A stretch of 34,263 bases of DNA, taken from the NCBI GenBank assembly GCA_019114545.1, contig DXFG01000335.1, positions 1 to 34,263 on the forward strand. The letters are read 5' to 3'. This document shows, piece by piece, positions 17,811 to 26,665 of the stretch. The DNA comes from Candidatus Blautia pullistercoris (GTDB lineage: Bacteria > Bacillota > Clostridia > Lachnospirales > Lachnospiraceae). The first letter of the stretch is position 1. Every line of letters begins with the position of its first letter. A model generated the notes under the pieces. That model was given only the letters and a program-made list of their open reading frames with translations, was not told the origin of the DNA and did not search any database. Position numbers and translations under genes: made by a program.

Positions 17811-17840
17811 AAAACAGCCAGTCTGCTGACTGGCTGTTTT
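17811..17840. terminator. Stem-loop downstream of ftsH and upstream of the GH13 gene
   Basis: AAAACAGCCAGT-ctgctg-ACTGGCTGTTTT perfect 12-bp stem. Confidence 0.75.
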
Positions 17841-18037
17841 GGAGAAGGTATTTCTTCTTATGGGGTGTAGCAAAAACTATATAATGTATTGGGGGGTTTT
17901 TACAGTAATTATAATAGCATGTCATCCGAAAAAAGTGTGCACAATCTTGAGTTTTTTTCGTAATTTTTTTTGATCAATTTTAACATGACTGGTCCTTCCA
18001 CTTTTCGGCCCCCTATGATAATCTGCATAAAAACCTG

Positions 18038-19846
18038 CTAAAACAGGGCTTCAAACTCTTCCCTGCCGATTTTTTCCTTCTCGATCAGCAGCGCCGCACA
18101 TTTATGAAGTACTTCCTCATTCTGAGAAAGGATTTCCTTCGCTCTCTCATAGGCTTCATCAATAATTCTCTTAACCTCGCTGTCGATAAGCGCAGCTGTC
18201 TGGTCAGCATAATTCTTCGTATGGCCGAAATCTCTTCCAATAAACACTTCCTCTTCGTCGCCGCCATACTGGATCATGCCTACTTTTTCAGACATCCCAT
18301 ACTGGGTCACCATAGCTCTGGCCATCTGCGTAGCCTGCTTAATGTCCTGAGAAGCGCCAGTGGTAATATCATGGAAGATCAGCTCTTCCGCTACACGACC
18401 ACCTAAATCTACCACAATATTTTCCAGCATTTTCTTTTTGCTGTTAAACATCTCGTCCTGTTCAGGCAGAGGCATGGTATAACCTGCCGCTCCCATTCCT
18501 GTAGGAATGATGGAGATAGTGTGGACAGGTCCCATCTCCGGCAGCAGATGAAAAAGAATAGCATGGCCTGCCTCATGGTAAGCAGTGATCTTCTTTTCTT
18601 TCTCAGAAATCACCCGGCTCTTCTTCTCTGCACCGATTCCCGTCTTTATAAAGGCCTGACGGATATCACTCTGGTTAATAAAAAATCTGCCGTCCTTGGC
18701 AGTGATGATAGCCGCTTCGTTCATAAGATTTTCCAGATCAGCTCCGGTATAGCCTGCAGTAGTTCTTGCAATTTCCTTTAAGTCCACATCCTCTCCCAGA
18801 GGTTTCTTTGCTGCATGGACCCTGAGGATGTCTTCTCTTCCCTTAATATCAGGCCTTCCTACTCCTACCTTCCGGTCAAAACGGCCGGGACGCAAAATAG
18901 CCGGATCCAGGATATCCACCCGGTTGGTAGCCGCCATAACAATAATTCCCTCGTTAACACCGAAACCGTCCATCTCTACCAGAAGCTGATTCAACGTCTG
19001 CTCTCTCTCGTCATGGCCCCCGCCCATGCCGGTGCCTCTTCTTCTCGCCACGGCATCGATCTCATCGATAAACACAATACAGGGTGCATTCTTCTTGGCT
19101 TCTTCAAACAGATCCCGTACACGGGAAGCACCTACACCAACGAACATCTCCACAAAGTCTGAACCGGAGATAGAAAAGAAGGGAACCCCTGCCTCCCCTG
19201 CAATGGCTTTTGCCAGAAGGGTCTTACCTGTTCCCGGAGGTCCTACAAGAAGTACGCCTTTGGGGATTCTGGCTCCTACCTTCACGTATTTCTGAGGTTC
19301 TTTTAAGAAATCCACAATCTCTTCCAGCTCCTCTTTTTCTTCCTGTAGACCTGCCACATCTTTGAAAGTTACTTTTTTATCTGCATCTGTGGACATTTTC
19401 GCCCTGCTTTTGCCGAAATTCATCATCTTGGCATTGCTTCCTCCGGACATCTGCCGGTTCATCATATTCATAATAACCAGGACCAGCACTACCGTGAGGA
19501 TCAGGGGAAGCACAGAAGCCATAAAGACATTATCTCCCGGTACATCCGCCACCTGTATGGCAACATCGCTTTCCGCCTCCAGAGTATCCTGAAGTTCTTT
19601 CACATCCAGAGAATAAAAGTTGTGCTCCTCTCCGTTTTTCATACGGACCGTTACCTGACCGGTAGGAATCTCTCTGTTTGGCTGGATGTATACCTGAGAT
19701 ACCTCTCCCTCCTCTATGTCCTGCTGGAATGCCTGCTCTGTGTAGCTGTAGTCCCTGGTCATCTGCCTGGAAATAAACCAGAACCCGAAAACAACCAGCA
19801 ATAAAAGCACCAGAGCCGGCACCCAGTTTCTTGCCTGCTTATTCAC
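18038..19846 (-). CDS. ftsH: ATP-dependent zinc metalloprotease FtsH
   Basis: [58 protein letters not shown] start at 19846 with GGAG RBS ([17 protein letters not shown]) preferred; the ORF stays open to 19936. Confidence 0.95.
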   Translation of the reverse strand: MNKQARNWVPALVLLLLVVFGFWFISRQMTRDYSYTEQAFQQDIEEGEVSQVYIQPNREIPTGQVTVRMKNGEEHNFYSLDVKELQDTLEAESDVAIQVADVPGDNVFMASVLPLILTVVLVLVIMNMMNRQMSGGSNAKMMNFGKSRAKMSTDADKKVTFKDVAGLQEEKEELEEIVDFLKEPQKYVKVGARIPKGVLLVGPPGTGKTLLAKAIAGEAGVPFFSISGSDFVEMFVGVGASRVRDLFEEAKKNAPCIVFIDEIDAVARRRGTGMGGGHDEREQTLNQLLVEMDGFGVNEGIIVMAATNRVDILDPAILRPGRFDRKVGVGRPDIKGREDILRVHAAKKPLGEDVDLKEIARTTAGYTGADLENLMNEAAIITAKDGRFFINQSDIRQAFIKTGIGAEKKSRVISEKEKKITAYHEAGHAILFHLLPEMGPVHTISIIPTGMGAAGYTMPLPEQDEMFNSKKKMLENIVVDLGGRVAEELIFHDITTGASQDIKQATQMARAMVTQYGMSEKVGMIQYGGDEEEVFIGRDFGHTKNYADQTAALIDSEVKRIIDEAYERAKEILSQNEEVLHKCAALLIEKEKIGREEFEALF

Positions 19847-19950
19847 GTCTTTGTTTCTCCTCTCTTTCCATAATTCCTCTGTCGTCCTGTCAGTCCATGC
19901 CTCAGGACAAACTTTCTTTTCCGTCTGGCAGTCCAACTGCCGACTGTCAC

Positions 19951-20472
19951 TTAAAATTCCACAACACCGATATAAGGCAGATTTCTGTATTTCTGCGCAT
20001 AATCCAATCCGTACCCTACTACAAATTCATCGGGAATGTTAAAACACACATAATCAACTTTCACATCCTTCACCCTTCTCTCAGGTTTATCCAGAAGGGT
20101 ACACAGATGAATACTGGCAGGATGTCTCTGCTTCAGAATCTCAATGAGATAGCTCAGAGTCCTTCCGGAATCGATGATATCCTCCACGATAAGCACATCT
20201 TTTCCTTCTATGGGTTCATCTAAATCTTTTACGATACGTACCACTCCACTGGAACTGGTGTCATTGCCATAGCTGGATACAGACATAAAGTCAAGACTTA
20301 CCGGAACCGTCACACGCTTTGCCAGTTCGCAGGTAAAAAATACGCCGCCTTTCAGCACGCATATCATATGAACCGATTTTCCTTCATAATCTCTGCTGAT
20401 CTGCTCTCCGATCTGGCAGATCCGACGGTTTACTTCCTCTTCACTTAACAGTTGGCGGATTCTTTCACTCAT
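19951..20472 (-). CDS. hpt: Hypoxanthine phosphoribosyltransferase
   Basis: [38 protein letters not shown] PRTase motif; [20 protein letters not shown]. Confidence 0.95.
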   Translation of the reverse strand: MSERIRQLLSEEEVNRRICQIGEQISRDYEGKSVHMICVLKGGVFFTCELAKRVTVPVSLDFMSVSSYGNDTSSSGVVRIVKDLDEPIEGKDVLIVEDIIDSGRTLSYLIEILKQRHPASIHLCTLLDKPERRVKDVKVDYVCFNIPDEFVVGYGLDYAQKYRNLPYIGVVEF

Positions 20473-21826
20473 CTTCCTTTACTCCTTTTACTTGTACTTC
20501 TAACACTCGTTTTGTCTGACTGGTAATCTTATAATACGCACTGATACGCAGGCCCACCGCCCACAGGATATGGGAGCCCTCAGCCAGAAGCGTGATCCTG
20601 TCTCTCTCCTGACGTGGAATCTTACAGTCAATAAAATAATCTTTCAGTTTCTTCCGTCCTCCCTGGGCATTTATGGTAATATAATCTCCCGGTAAGCGGA
20701 ACCTTACTTCAAGACTGTCTTTTATTTTATCATAATCAAACCATTTCGTATATGTTTTTTCTGGAATTTGCTGTTTTTCATAGGGAAAAATCCGGAATTT
20801 CAGAGAAGCTTTTTCCCTCTCCTCTTCTTTTGCTCTTCCAATGACAAGGTTTCCGTATTCCTGCCAAGCCTGCAGACCATAAGGAAGAAATGCTCTGGAT
20901 CCCGTATCCGCCAGAAGAAGCATCTTAACTGTCTCAATGTGGATTCTGGAAATATCCTTCCGCTTTCCTGCTGCCACAGTCAGGACCTTCCTAAGAACAT
21001 ACTCCTGCATAATATCCTTTTCGCCGGAAAGTTCGCGCTTCACCACATACTGTTCTTTCTGTTTCTTCACATAGTTCCCATAGAGTTTATCCGCCTGTTC
21101 CTCCAGATATTCCTCTATTTTTCCCATATAACCGGCGGTGGTTCCTATATGGCTTACCACCCGGGGATTCATCTGTTCCATCTGGGGTATCAAGATCTGA
21201 CGTATCCTGTTTCTGGTATAAGAAAGATCCTGGTTACTGCTGTCCTCTACCCAGGAAATGCCCTTCTCCTTCAGATATTCCCGTATTTCCTCTCTTGATA
21301 CACACAGAAGTGGACGGATATAGCTCTTCATTTCCTCTTTCTGCACCGGACGGATTCCTGCCAGTCCCCCTGCTCCCGTTCCCCGGATAAGGTTGTGGAG
21401 CACTGTTTCTGCCTGATCATTCTTATGATGAGCCAGGGCAATACAGAATTTTTCCGGATCAGCCTCCCAGGCCCTGCCCTCTTCCTCAAAAGCCCGGCGC
21501 CTTGCCAGTCTGCCTGCCTCTTCCAGAGACAGCTTCTGTGCAGCGGCCATCTCAGGCACCGGACAATACCGGACTGTAAGGGGAACTGCCAGTCTTACAC
21601 AGAGTTCTCTGGTAAACTCCTGATCTCTCTCTGCTTCTTCCCCACGGATCCCATGATTTATATGAATGCCCCGAAGAGCAAAATCCTTTCTTTTCTGATA
21701 TTCTTTTAACAAAAACAACAGGCATACCGAATCTGCTCCTCCCGAAATTCCAAGAAGCACCTGGCTGCCCGTTTCTATCATCTTGTATTCTTCTATATAG
21801 GAAAATACCTTCTCTTCTATCTTCAT
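20465..21826 (-). CDS. tilS: tRNA(Ile)-lysidine synthase TilS
   Basis: VLLGISGGADSVCLLFLL PP-loop; GIHINHGIRGEEAERDQEFTRELC; ALAHHKNDQAETVLHNLIRGTGAGGLAGI. Confidence 0.95.
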   Translation of the reverse strand: MKIEEKVFSYIEEYKMIETGSQVLLGISGGADSVCLLFLLKEYQKRKDFALRGIHINHGIRGEEAERDQEFTRELCVRLAVPLTVRYCPVPEMAAAQKLSLEEAGRLARRRAFEEEGRAWEADPEKFCIALAHHKNDQAETVLHNLIRGTGAGGLAGIRPVQKEEMKSYIRPLLCVSREEIREYLKEKGISWVEDSSNQDLSYTRNRIRQILIPQMEQMNPRVVSHIGTTAGYMGKIEEYLEEQADKLYGNYVKKQKEQYVVKRELSGEKDIMQEYVLRKVLTVAAGKRKDISRIHIETVKMLLLADTGSRAFLPYGLQAWQEYGNLVIGRAKEEEREKASLKFRIFPYEKQQIPEKTYTKWFDYDKIKDSLEVRFRLPGDYITINAQGGRKKLKDYFIDCKIPRQERDRITLLAEGSHILWAVGLRISAYYKITSQTKRVLEVQVKGVKEDE

Positions 21827-21836
21827 CTTCTTGTAT

Positions 21837-23324
21837 CTATTTCCTCCATAAACCTGCCGCCAGCACTGTCATATCATCTGTGGCCTTATATTCACAGTAT
21901 GTAAGAACTCTTTCCAGGATTCCCTTTCCCAGCTCCTGGGCCGCAGTAGTATTCACTTCCATTATGATTTCCTTCATCGTCTCTTCCGGATCCTCCCCAG
22001 GCAGGGCATCCAGGACCCCGTCCGTGACCATGATCAGAAAATCTCCCTCATAGAGTTTTTTGGTGGAAGACTCGAAATCGGCCTGCTGCACCAGTCCCAG
22101 AGCCAGGCTTGTGGATGAGATTGCCTCCACCCAGTGGCTCCTTTTAATAAAAGTGGTAGATGCCCCGGCTTTCAAAAAATGGCACGTACCGGAATACAGG
22201 TCCACAATGGAAATATCCACTGTGGAAAAACGGCCGTCACGATTTTTCAGATTCAGCACCGAATTGACCATTTTCGCAGCAGTCTCCCCGGAAAATCCTG
22301 CTTCCACAAGTTGTTCCAGCGTATCCACCACTGTCTCGCTTTCCCTGGATGCCTCCAGACCGGAACCCATACCGTCAGAGAGACAGATAAAAAACTGGCC
22401 ATTCTCTTCTGCAGCACAGGTATAGTTGTCTCCTGAAACATTTTCTTTATCCTTGGTGATCTTGGCTGCTCCGTAAAGGATCTTGAAATTTACCTCCTCC
22501 ATAAAGCCCAGGACCCCATAATCTTTTGTGATCAGGGTTTTTCCTTCGGATTTTACTGCCATTGGACAGCCGCAGATCTGGGAAAGAGCCTCTGCCGCTT
22601 CCCCTGCCGGGATGCAGGTACCTCCCCTGGTACACAGTTCCGCATAATACCGCTGCTTCCCGTCAGGCTGTTCTAAAGTCCACATATTCCGTACCCGGAT
22701 ATGCCGCCTCTTCAGCTTTCTGGCAAAATCATCCCGAAACTGCATGTCCACCTCCGTCAGGTCGAAAAGATCTTGGGATAAAAGTTTCATAAGCTGGGCC
22801 ATCTCCCCCAGCTGCTGTGCCACTGCCATCCGGTTTTCCAATAGTTTATTATTCCATATAAGATTCTGCCGTTCTCTGTCCATGATCCGCTGAAGCTCCT
22901 GAACCAGTTTCCCCTGGTTCACACATACTCCGGTGAGATCCGCCCTGGCTTTTCTCAGTTTTTCCTCGTCCTTTTCTTCCAGGATCCGTAAAAGCCCGTA
23001 AAGCCTCTGATATGTCTGAGGATAATGCTGGGTCCAGCATACCTGGTTCAGGCTGCACTTTCTGCATACCTCTTCTTTGGCCTCCTCTATCAGATCTTTC
23101 AGTTCCGAGCTGGAAAGATAGTCCTTTCTGCAGGGCATGCCATAGAAGCTGTTTGCCAGCTTTTGGAAGGATTCCGCATAGCGCTGCATTTTTTCTTTCT
23201 GTGGATGCCGGTCATAGTCCAAAGCCGCTGCACTTTTTTTCATCTCTGAAAAAATAGTTTTTGCCATGTCACGTAATAACAGCAGTACGCCGATTACGAG
23301 CATGGCAATGATCCATTCCTGCAT
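21837..23324 (-). CDS. spoIIE: SpoIIE-type PP2C phosphatase with only one predicted N-terminal TM segment
   Basis: Cys-rich CRKCSLNQVCW segment; VSGDNYTCAAEENGQFFICLSDGMGSGLEASRESETVVDTLEQLVEAGFSGETAAKMVNSVL; LIMVTDGVLDALPGEDPEETMKEII; ATDDMTVLAAGLW. Located in the yabPQ-divIC-tilS-hpt-ftsH neighbourhood. Confidence 0.85.
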   Translation of the reverse strand: MQEWIIAMLVIGVLLLLRDMAKTIFSEMKKSAAALDYDRHPQKEKMQRYAESFQKLANSFYGMPCRKDYLSSSELKDLIEEAKEEVCRKCSLNQVCWTQHYPQTYQRLYGLLRILEEKDEEKLRKARADLTGVCVNQGKLVQELQRIMDRERQNLIWNNKLLENRMAVAQQLGEMAQLMKLLSQDLFDLTEVDMQFRDDFARKLKRRHIRVRNMWTLEQPDGKQRYYAELCTRGGTCIPAGEAAEALSQICGCPMAVKSEGKTLITKDYGVLGFMEEVNFKILYGAAKITKDKENVSGDNYTCAAEENGQFFICLSDGMGSGLEASRESETVVDTLEQLVEAGFSGETAAKMVNSVLNLKNRDGRFSTVDISIVDLYSGTCHFLKAGASTTFIKRSHWVEAISSTSLALGLVQQADFESSTKKLYEGDFLIMVTDGVLDALPGEDPEETMKEIIMEVNTTAAQELGKGILERVLTYCEYKATDDMTVLAAGLWRK

Positions 23325-23441
23325 CTTCTTCCCTCCCTGAATAAGCAACCGCTATCAGAAGAGTATTATAGATGCTTTTCACTCTGAACTTTGTCAAAAA
23401 CCGTCTCCCGGGGAAAAAAATTTTCAGACAAAAATCTCCAT

Positions 23442-23954
23442 TTATCCCTCTGCTTCTTCAGAGCTGCTTCCAGTCTCCCTGGAAGTGTTCCCGTTCCGGG
23501 AATTCCCGCTGGACTGAGAGTCTCCGCCACTCCGGGAATCTTCATTACTCCGAGAATCCGTGCTGCCCTGAGAATTCTCATTATTTTCACTGTTCTGTGT
23601 ATCCTGGGAGTTCTGTGTACCCTCGGAGCTGTCTGTATCCTGGGTATTCTCCTCTGTATCCCCTTCTTTAAAGACGATCTCGTTCTCCTTGACCAGTCCC
23701 AGCTTTTCTCTGGCTGTCTCCTCCACATATTCATCTGTCTTCATATATTCTTTCAGATCATCAATCTCTGTGGTCCGTCCTTCTTCTTCCTCGATCTGCT
23801 GATCCAGTTCCTTTATCTGGGAATCATAGGAGGAAAGCTGGTTTTGCAGAGCAACACTTTTCCCCATCATTCCCACAAACAGGACACCTACCACAAAAGT
23901 AATGCTAACCATTGCGATTCTGGTTTGTGATTTTCTTTTCTTTGCTTTTTTCAT
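23442..23954 (-). CDS. FtsB/DivIC-family septum formation initiator with long Ser/Asn/Asp-rich C-terminal tail
   Basis: MKKAKKRKSQTRIAMVSITFVVGVLFVGMMGKSVALQNQLSSYDSQIKELDQQIEEEEGRTTEIDDLKEYMKTDEYVEETAREKLGLVKENEIVFKEG. ATG 23954 has an AGGAAG RBS. Confidence 0.85.
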   Translation of the reverse strand: MKKAKKRKSQTRIAMVSITFVVGVLFVGMMGKSVALQNQLSSYDSQIKELDQQIEEEEGRTTEIDDLKEYMKTDEYVEETAREKLGLVKENEIVFKEGDTEENTQDTDSSEGTQNSQDTQNSENNENSQGSTDSRSNEDSRSGGDSQSSGNSRNGNTSRETGSSSEEAEG

Positions 23955-24393
23955 TCCAACGCTTCCTGATTCTTTGTATGGGCTTTTGTTCATATAGGGC
24001 AATTTTAACTCTGACCAGCCAAAATTTCAACCTTTTTCTGCATATTCTAATAGGTGTTCCCATAATTCCCAGGAACCTTCCTATTTTCCTCAAAATAGCA
24101 GAAATATATTTCACCAAAATCATACTGGGACCGGCATGATACAGCAAAGCTCCCAATCCGGTAAATAAAAGAACGTAAATGCGTATCATACCATCATTTT
24201 CCCTATAAATCAGGTTAAACAAATATATCCCTGAAACACACCAGTACAGAATATCCTCTATTCCAATCCAAAATGAGCTGTGATCTGCAATGTTTCTGAA
24301 AATACGGAGAATATCATAACAGACTGCCAGAAAGACGCCTGCCAGGAAGGCATCTGCAGCAAGCAGCAGTTCTCCATGCATATAGCTGCTCAT
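23905..24393 (-). CDS. yabQ: Spore cortex biosynthesis protein YabQ
   Basis: Multi-pass; AVCYDILRIFRNIADHSSFWIGIEDILYWCVSGIYLFNLIYRENDGMIRIYVLLFTGLGALLYH; sits between yabP and divIC. Confidence 0.9.
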   Translation of the reverse strand: MSSYMHGELLLAADAFLAGVFLAVCYDILRIFRNIADHSSFWIGIEDILYWCVSGIYLFNLIYRENDGMIRIYVLLFTGLGALLYHAGPSMILVKYISAILRKIGRFLGIMGTPIRICRKRLKFWLVRVKIALYEQKPIQRIRKRWNEKSKEKKITNQNRNG

Positions 24394-24398
24394 AGGTC

Positions 24399-24683
24399 TT
24401 ACTGAAACAGCCTTTTTAGCATTCCTTCTCCCCCCTTGGCTTTGGTAATCCCCTGGCTGTATATAAGACTGTCCACTTTCCCCTCTATATCGACCTCCTG
24501 TCTCTCCAGATCCAGACGGGTTACATGAAGTCCTTCCCCTTTTATGGAAAGAGTCCCCGCCTCAGTCACCAGACTGATTTCTTTTTCATCAAAGGAATTC
24601 ACATCTCTCACGCCCTGTATGCAGCCCTTTTCTCTGTTGGCAAGCTGCAGCCTGTGAATCTTTCCGCTCTGTTTTTCTTCCAA
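24399..24683 (-). CDS. yabP: Sporulation protein YabP (apparent TTG start)
   Basis: LQLANREKGCIQGVRDVNSFDEKEISLVTEAGTLSIKGEGLHVTRLDLERQEVDIEGKVDSLIYSQ is YabP-like; the ORF-track Met corresponds to a TTG codon. Confidence 0.88.
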   Translation of the reverse strand: MEEKQSGKIHRLQLANREKGCIQGVRDVNSFDEKEISLVTEAGTLSIKGEGLHVTRLDLERQEVDIEGKVDSLIYSQGITKAKGGEGMLKRLFQ

Positions 24684-24692
24684 AAGAAAATC

Positions 24693-24736
24693 AATCCCCC
24701 ATATTCTCTTCCTTATGAAAGATTATATGGGGGATT
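24693..24736. repeat. 12-bp perfect inverted repeat upstream of yabP
   Basis: AATCCCCCATAT ... ATATGGGGGATT with 20-nt loop. Confidence 0.8.
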
Positions 24737-24751
24737 AATCCTTAATATGCA

Positions 24752-24819
24752 TTTTCATGTTTTGGCGGGCCTCAAATTCTTGGATCTTCATGCAGGCATG
24801 AAATCCATGACCTTTCGGC
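24752..24819. repeat. Intergenic repeat copy A1 (68 bp)
   Basis: ttttcatgttttggcgggcctcaaattctTggatcttcatgcaggcatgaaatccatgacctttcggc; one mismatch to 24914-24981. Confidence 0.95.
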
Positions 24820-24913
24820 ATTCTTCCGGCAAGTTATGTGACACCACGAATTTCTCCGCCCTCCGGGCTCCCGAAATTCTGAAAACATTCAAAATCCGCC
24901 CTATCGGGCTCCT

Positions 24914-24981
24914 TTTTCATGTTTTGGCGGGCCTCAAATTCATGGATCTTCATGCAGGCATGAAATCCATGACCTTTCGGC
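24914..24981. repeat. Intergenic repeat copy A2 (68 bp) containing a hairpin
   Basis: 67/68 identical to 24752-24819; CATGGATcTTCATG-cagg-CATGAAATCCATG hairpin with one bulged C. Confidence 0.95.
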
Positions 24982-24989
24982 CCTGGGTG

Positions 24990-25229
24990 TCACAGGTACT
25001 TGAACAGCTCGCTGGCTGCTTCTTTTTTGACGGTTTCCTGTACGTCTAATACCTCTACCCGGACATTTCTGCTCCCGAACTGGATTTCAAGGATGTCTCC
25101 TGCTTTTACCTGGGCAGAAGCCTTGGCAGGTTTTCCGTTGATCAGCACACGGCCTGCATCGCAGGCTTCGTTAGCCACGGTTCTTCTCTTGATCAGTCGG
25201 GATACTTTTAAATATTTATCAAGTCTCAT
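24990..25229 (-). CDS. rqcP: S4-domain RNA-binding protein (RqcP/YabO-like)
   Basis: MRLDKYLKVSRLIKRRTVANEACDAGRVLINGKPAKASAQVKAGDILEIQFGSRNVRVEVL. Confidence 0.92.
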   Translation of the reverse strand: MRLDKYLKVSRLIKRRTVANEACDAGRVLINGKPAKASAQVKAGDILEIQFGSRNVRVEVLDVQETVKKEAASELFKYL

Positions 25230-25235
25230 TTTCTA

Positions 25236-25511
25236 TTATGCGTTCACTAAATCCTTTAAAGCTTTTCCTGCTTTGAACTTTGGAGTTTTGGAAGCTGCGA
25301 TTGTCATAGTCTCTCCTGTCTGGGGATTTCTGCCTTCTCTTGCAGCTCTCTCGGAAACTTCAAAAGTTCCGAATCCGACTAACTGAACCTTTTCACCTTT
25401 CTTCATTTCTTCAGATACAACATCAACGAAGGCCTTTAAAGCTGCTTCTGCGTCTTTCTTGGATAACTGTGTTTTCTCTGCCATAGCAGCAACTAATTCT
25501 GTTCTGTTCAT
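25236..25511 (-). CDS. hup: HU-family DNA-binding protein
   Basis: MNRTELVAAMAEKTQLSKKDAEAALKAFVDVVSEEMKKGEKVQLVGFGTFEVSERAAREGRNPQTGETMTIAASKTPKFKAGKALKDLVN. Confidence 0.97.
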   Translation of the reverse strand: MNRTELVAAMAEKTQLSKKDAEAALKAFVDVVSEEMKKGEKVQLVGFGTFEVSERAAREGRNPQTGETMTIAASKTPKFKAGKALKDLVNA

Positions 25512-25618
25512 GAGTATTTCCTCCTAAATATAAATCACGCTAAAAGTCTACCGCTACTGCGGTCTACAGTTATTTATACCGTGTTTCCTATGGTTTGTCA
25601 AGCATATCCGGAAATTTC

Positions 25619-26599
25619 TCAGGCCACAAAAACACTTTCCACAAAGTTTCTCCATTTATCTTTCTGTTCCCGTAATTTTTCCAGTTTTTCCAGGTTTTTC
25701 TCCGAAATCCAGGCCTTATTGTGGGTATAATAATAGTTTGCCAATTTCCAGTATTTCTCCGGATAAGCAAACCGGATCCTGAGATTTTCCACCTCTTCCC
25801 GGGAAAGAGGCCGTACCTGCTGGTAGGCCAGAAGGAGCTTTCTTCCCAGATCCAGATCCCACTGATGTTTTTCCAGGATCTTTCTCATAAACCGGTAGAG
25901 ATCTCCCACCTGGATATCAAAATTCCACTTGTCAAAATTCGTCACAGCTCTGACTTTTCCCTCAGAAAAAAGAATATTATGCTGGTTAAATTCCCCGTGA
26001 CAAACCGCTCCTCTTGCAAGCTCCTGTTGACGCAGCTTTTCATATTCGGAAGCCTCCAGCCTTTCCAGCGCTTCCTCCCCATGTCCCAGAAAACTGCAGA
26101 TTGTATCTAAAAGCTCCTGTTCAAAAGGATTTTTCCGCCGTTTTCCCAGTATAAATTTCCGGATTTTTCTCAGCTCCCGGTTATGACGCTGAAATTCACT
26201 GCACAGGGATTCCCTCACATAATGATTCTGTACCGGCATATACATCGTTTTATGTAAACTTGCCAGAGCAGAAACCCCTTTACAGATTTCTCCTTCACTG
26301 CGGGTATCACACTCCTTTCCCTCATACCATTTCTTCACGATATAGGGAATGTTTTCACTATCTCCCGATATATAGGAACCTTCCTTATTGCTCAGGATCT
26401 GGTCCGTCCATATGGGAGAGGTACCGGAAATTTTCTCCAGAAGCTTTGCCTGGTACTCCAGCTTCCTGGGTGTTCCACAGAATTCGCGAATCAGCACCAG
26501 CCCCTCCTGGGTCTCGCAGATCAATGCTCCCCTCCCCCGGTATACGGCCCCGGCTTCCAGCCCGTACTGTTCCAACACGCTCAGACCACGGTCATACAC
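25619..26599 (-). CDS. CotS-like spore coat / aminoglycoside-phosphotransferase-fold protein
   Basis: CETQEGLVLIREFCGTPRKLEYQAKLLEKI; kinase-like loop AVCHGEFNQHNILFSEGKVRAVTNFDKWNFDIQVGDLYRFMRKI. Confidence 0.85.
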   Translation of the reverse strand: MYDRGLSVLEQYGLEAGAVYRGRGALICETQEGLVLIREFCGTPRKLEYQAKLLEKISGTSPIWTDQILSNKEGSYISGDSENIPYIVKKWYEGKECDTRSEGEICKGVSALASLHKTMYMPVQNHYVRESLCSEFQRHNRELRKIRKFILGKRRKNPFEQELLDTICSFLGHGEEALERLEASEYEKLRQQELARGAVCHGEFNQHNILFSEGKVRAVTNFDKWNFDIQVGDLYRFMRKILEKHQWDLDLGRKLLLAYQQVRPLSREEVENLRIRFAYPEKYWKLANYYYTHNKAWISEKNLEKLEKLREQKDKWRNFVESVFVA

Positions 26600-26665
26600 A
26601 TTGTTCTCCCCCTTTTTTTCATGTCCCTTTCATTGTATGCGGGGGGATCCAGGGTTAGAAGGGTT

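Noticed and set aside
24752-24981. CRISPR array
   Set aside because: Only two 68-bp copies, a single 94-nt spacer that itself contains repeats, and no cas genes.
24525-25049. 174-aa plus ORF with duplicated FHVLAGLKFLDLHAGMKSMTFR
   Set aside because: The peptide repeat is just translation of the 68-bp DNA repeat; the ORF crosses yabP and rqcP antisense.
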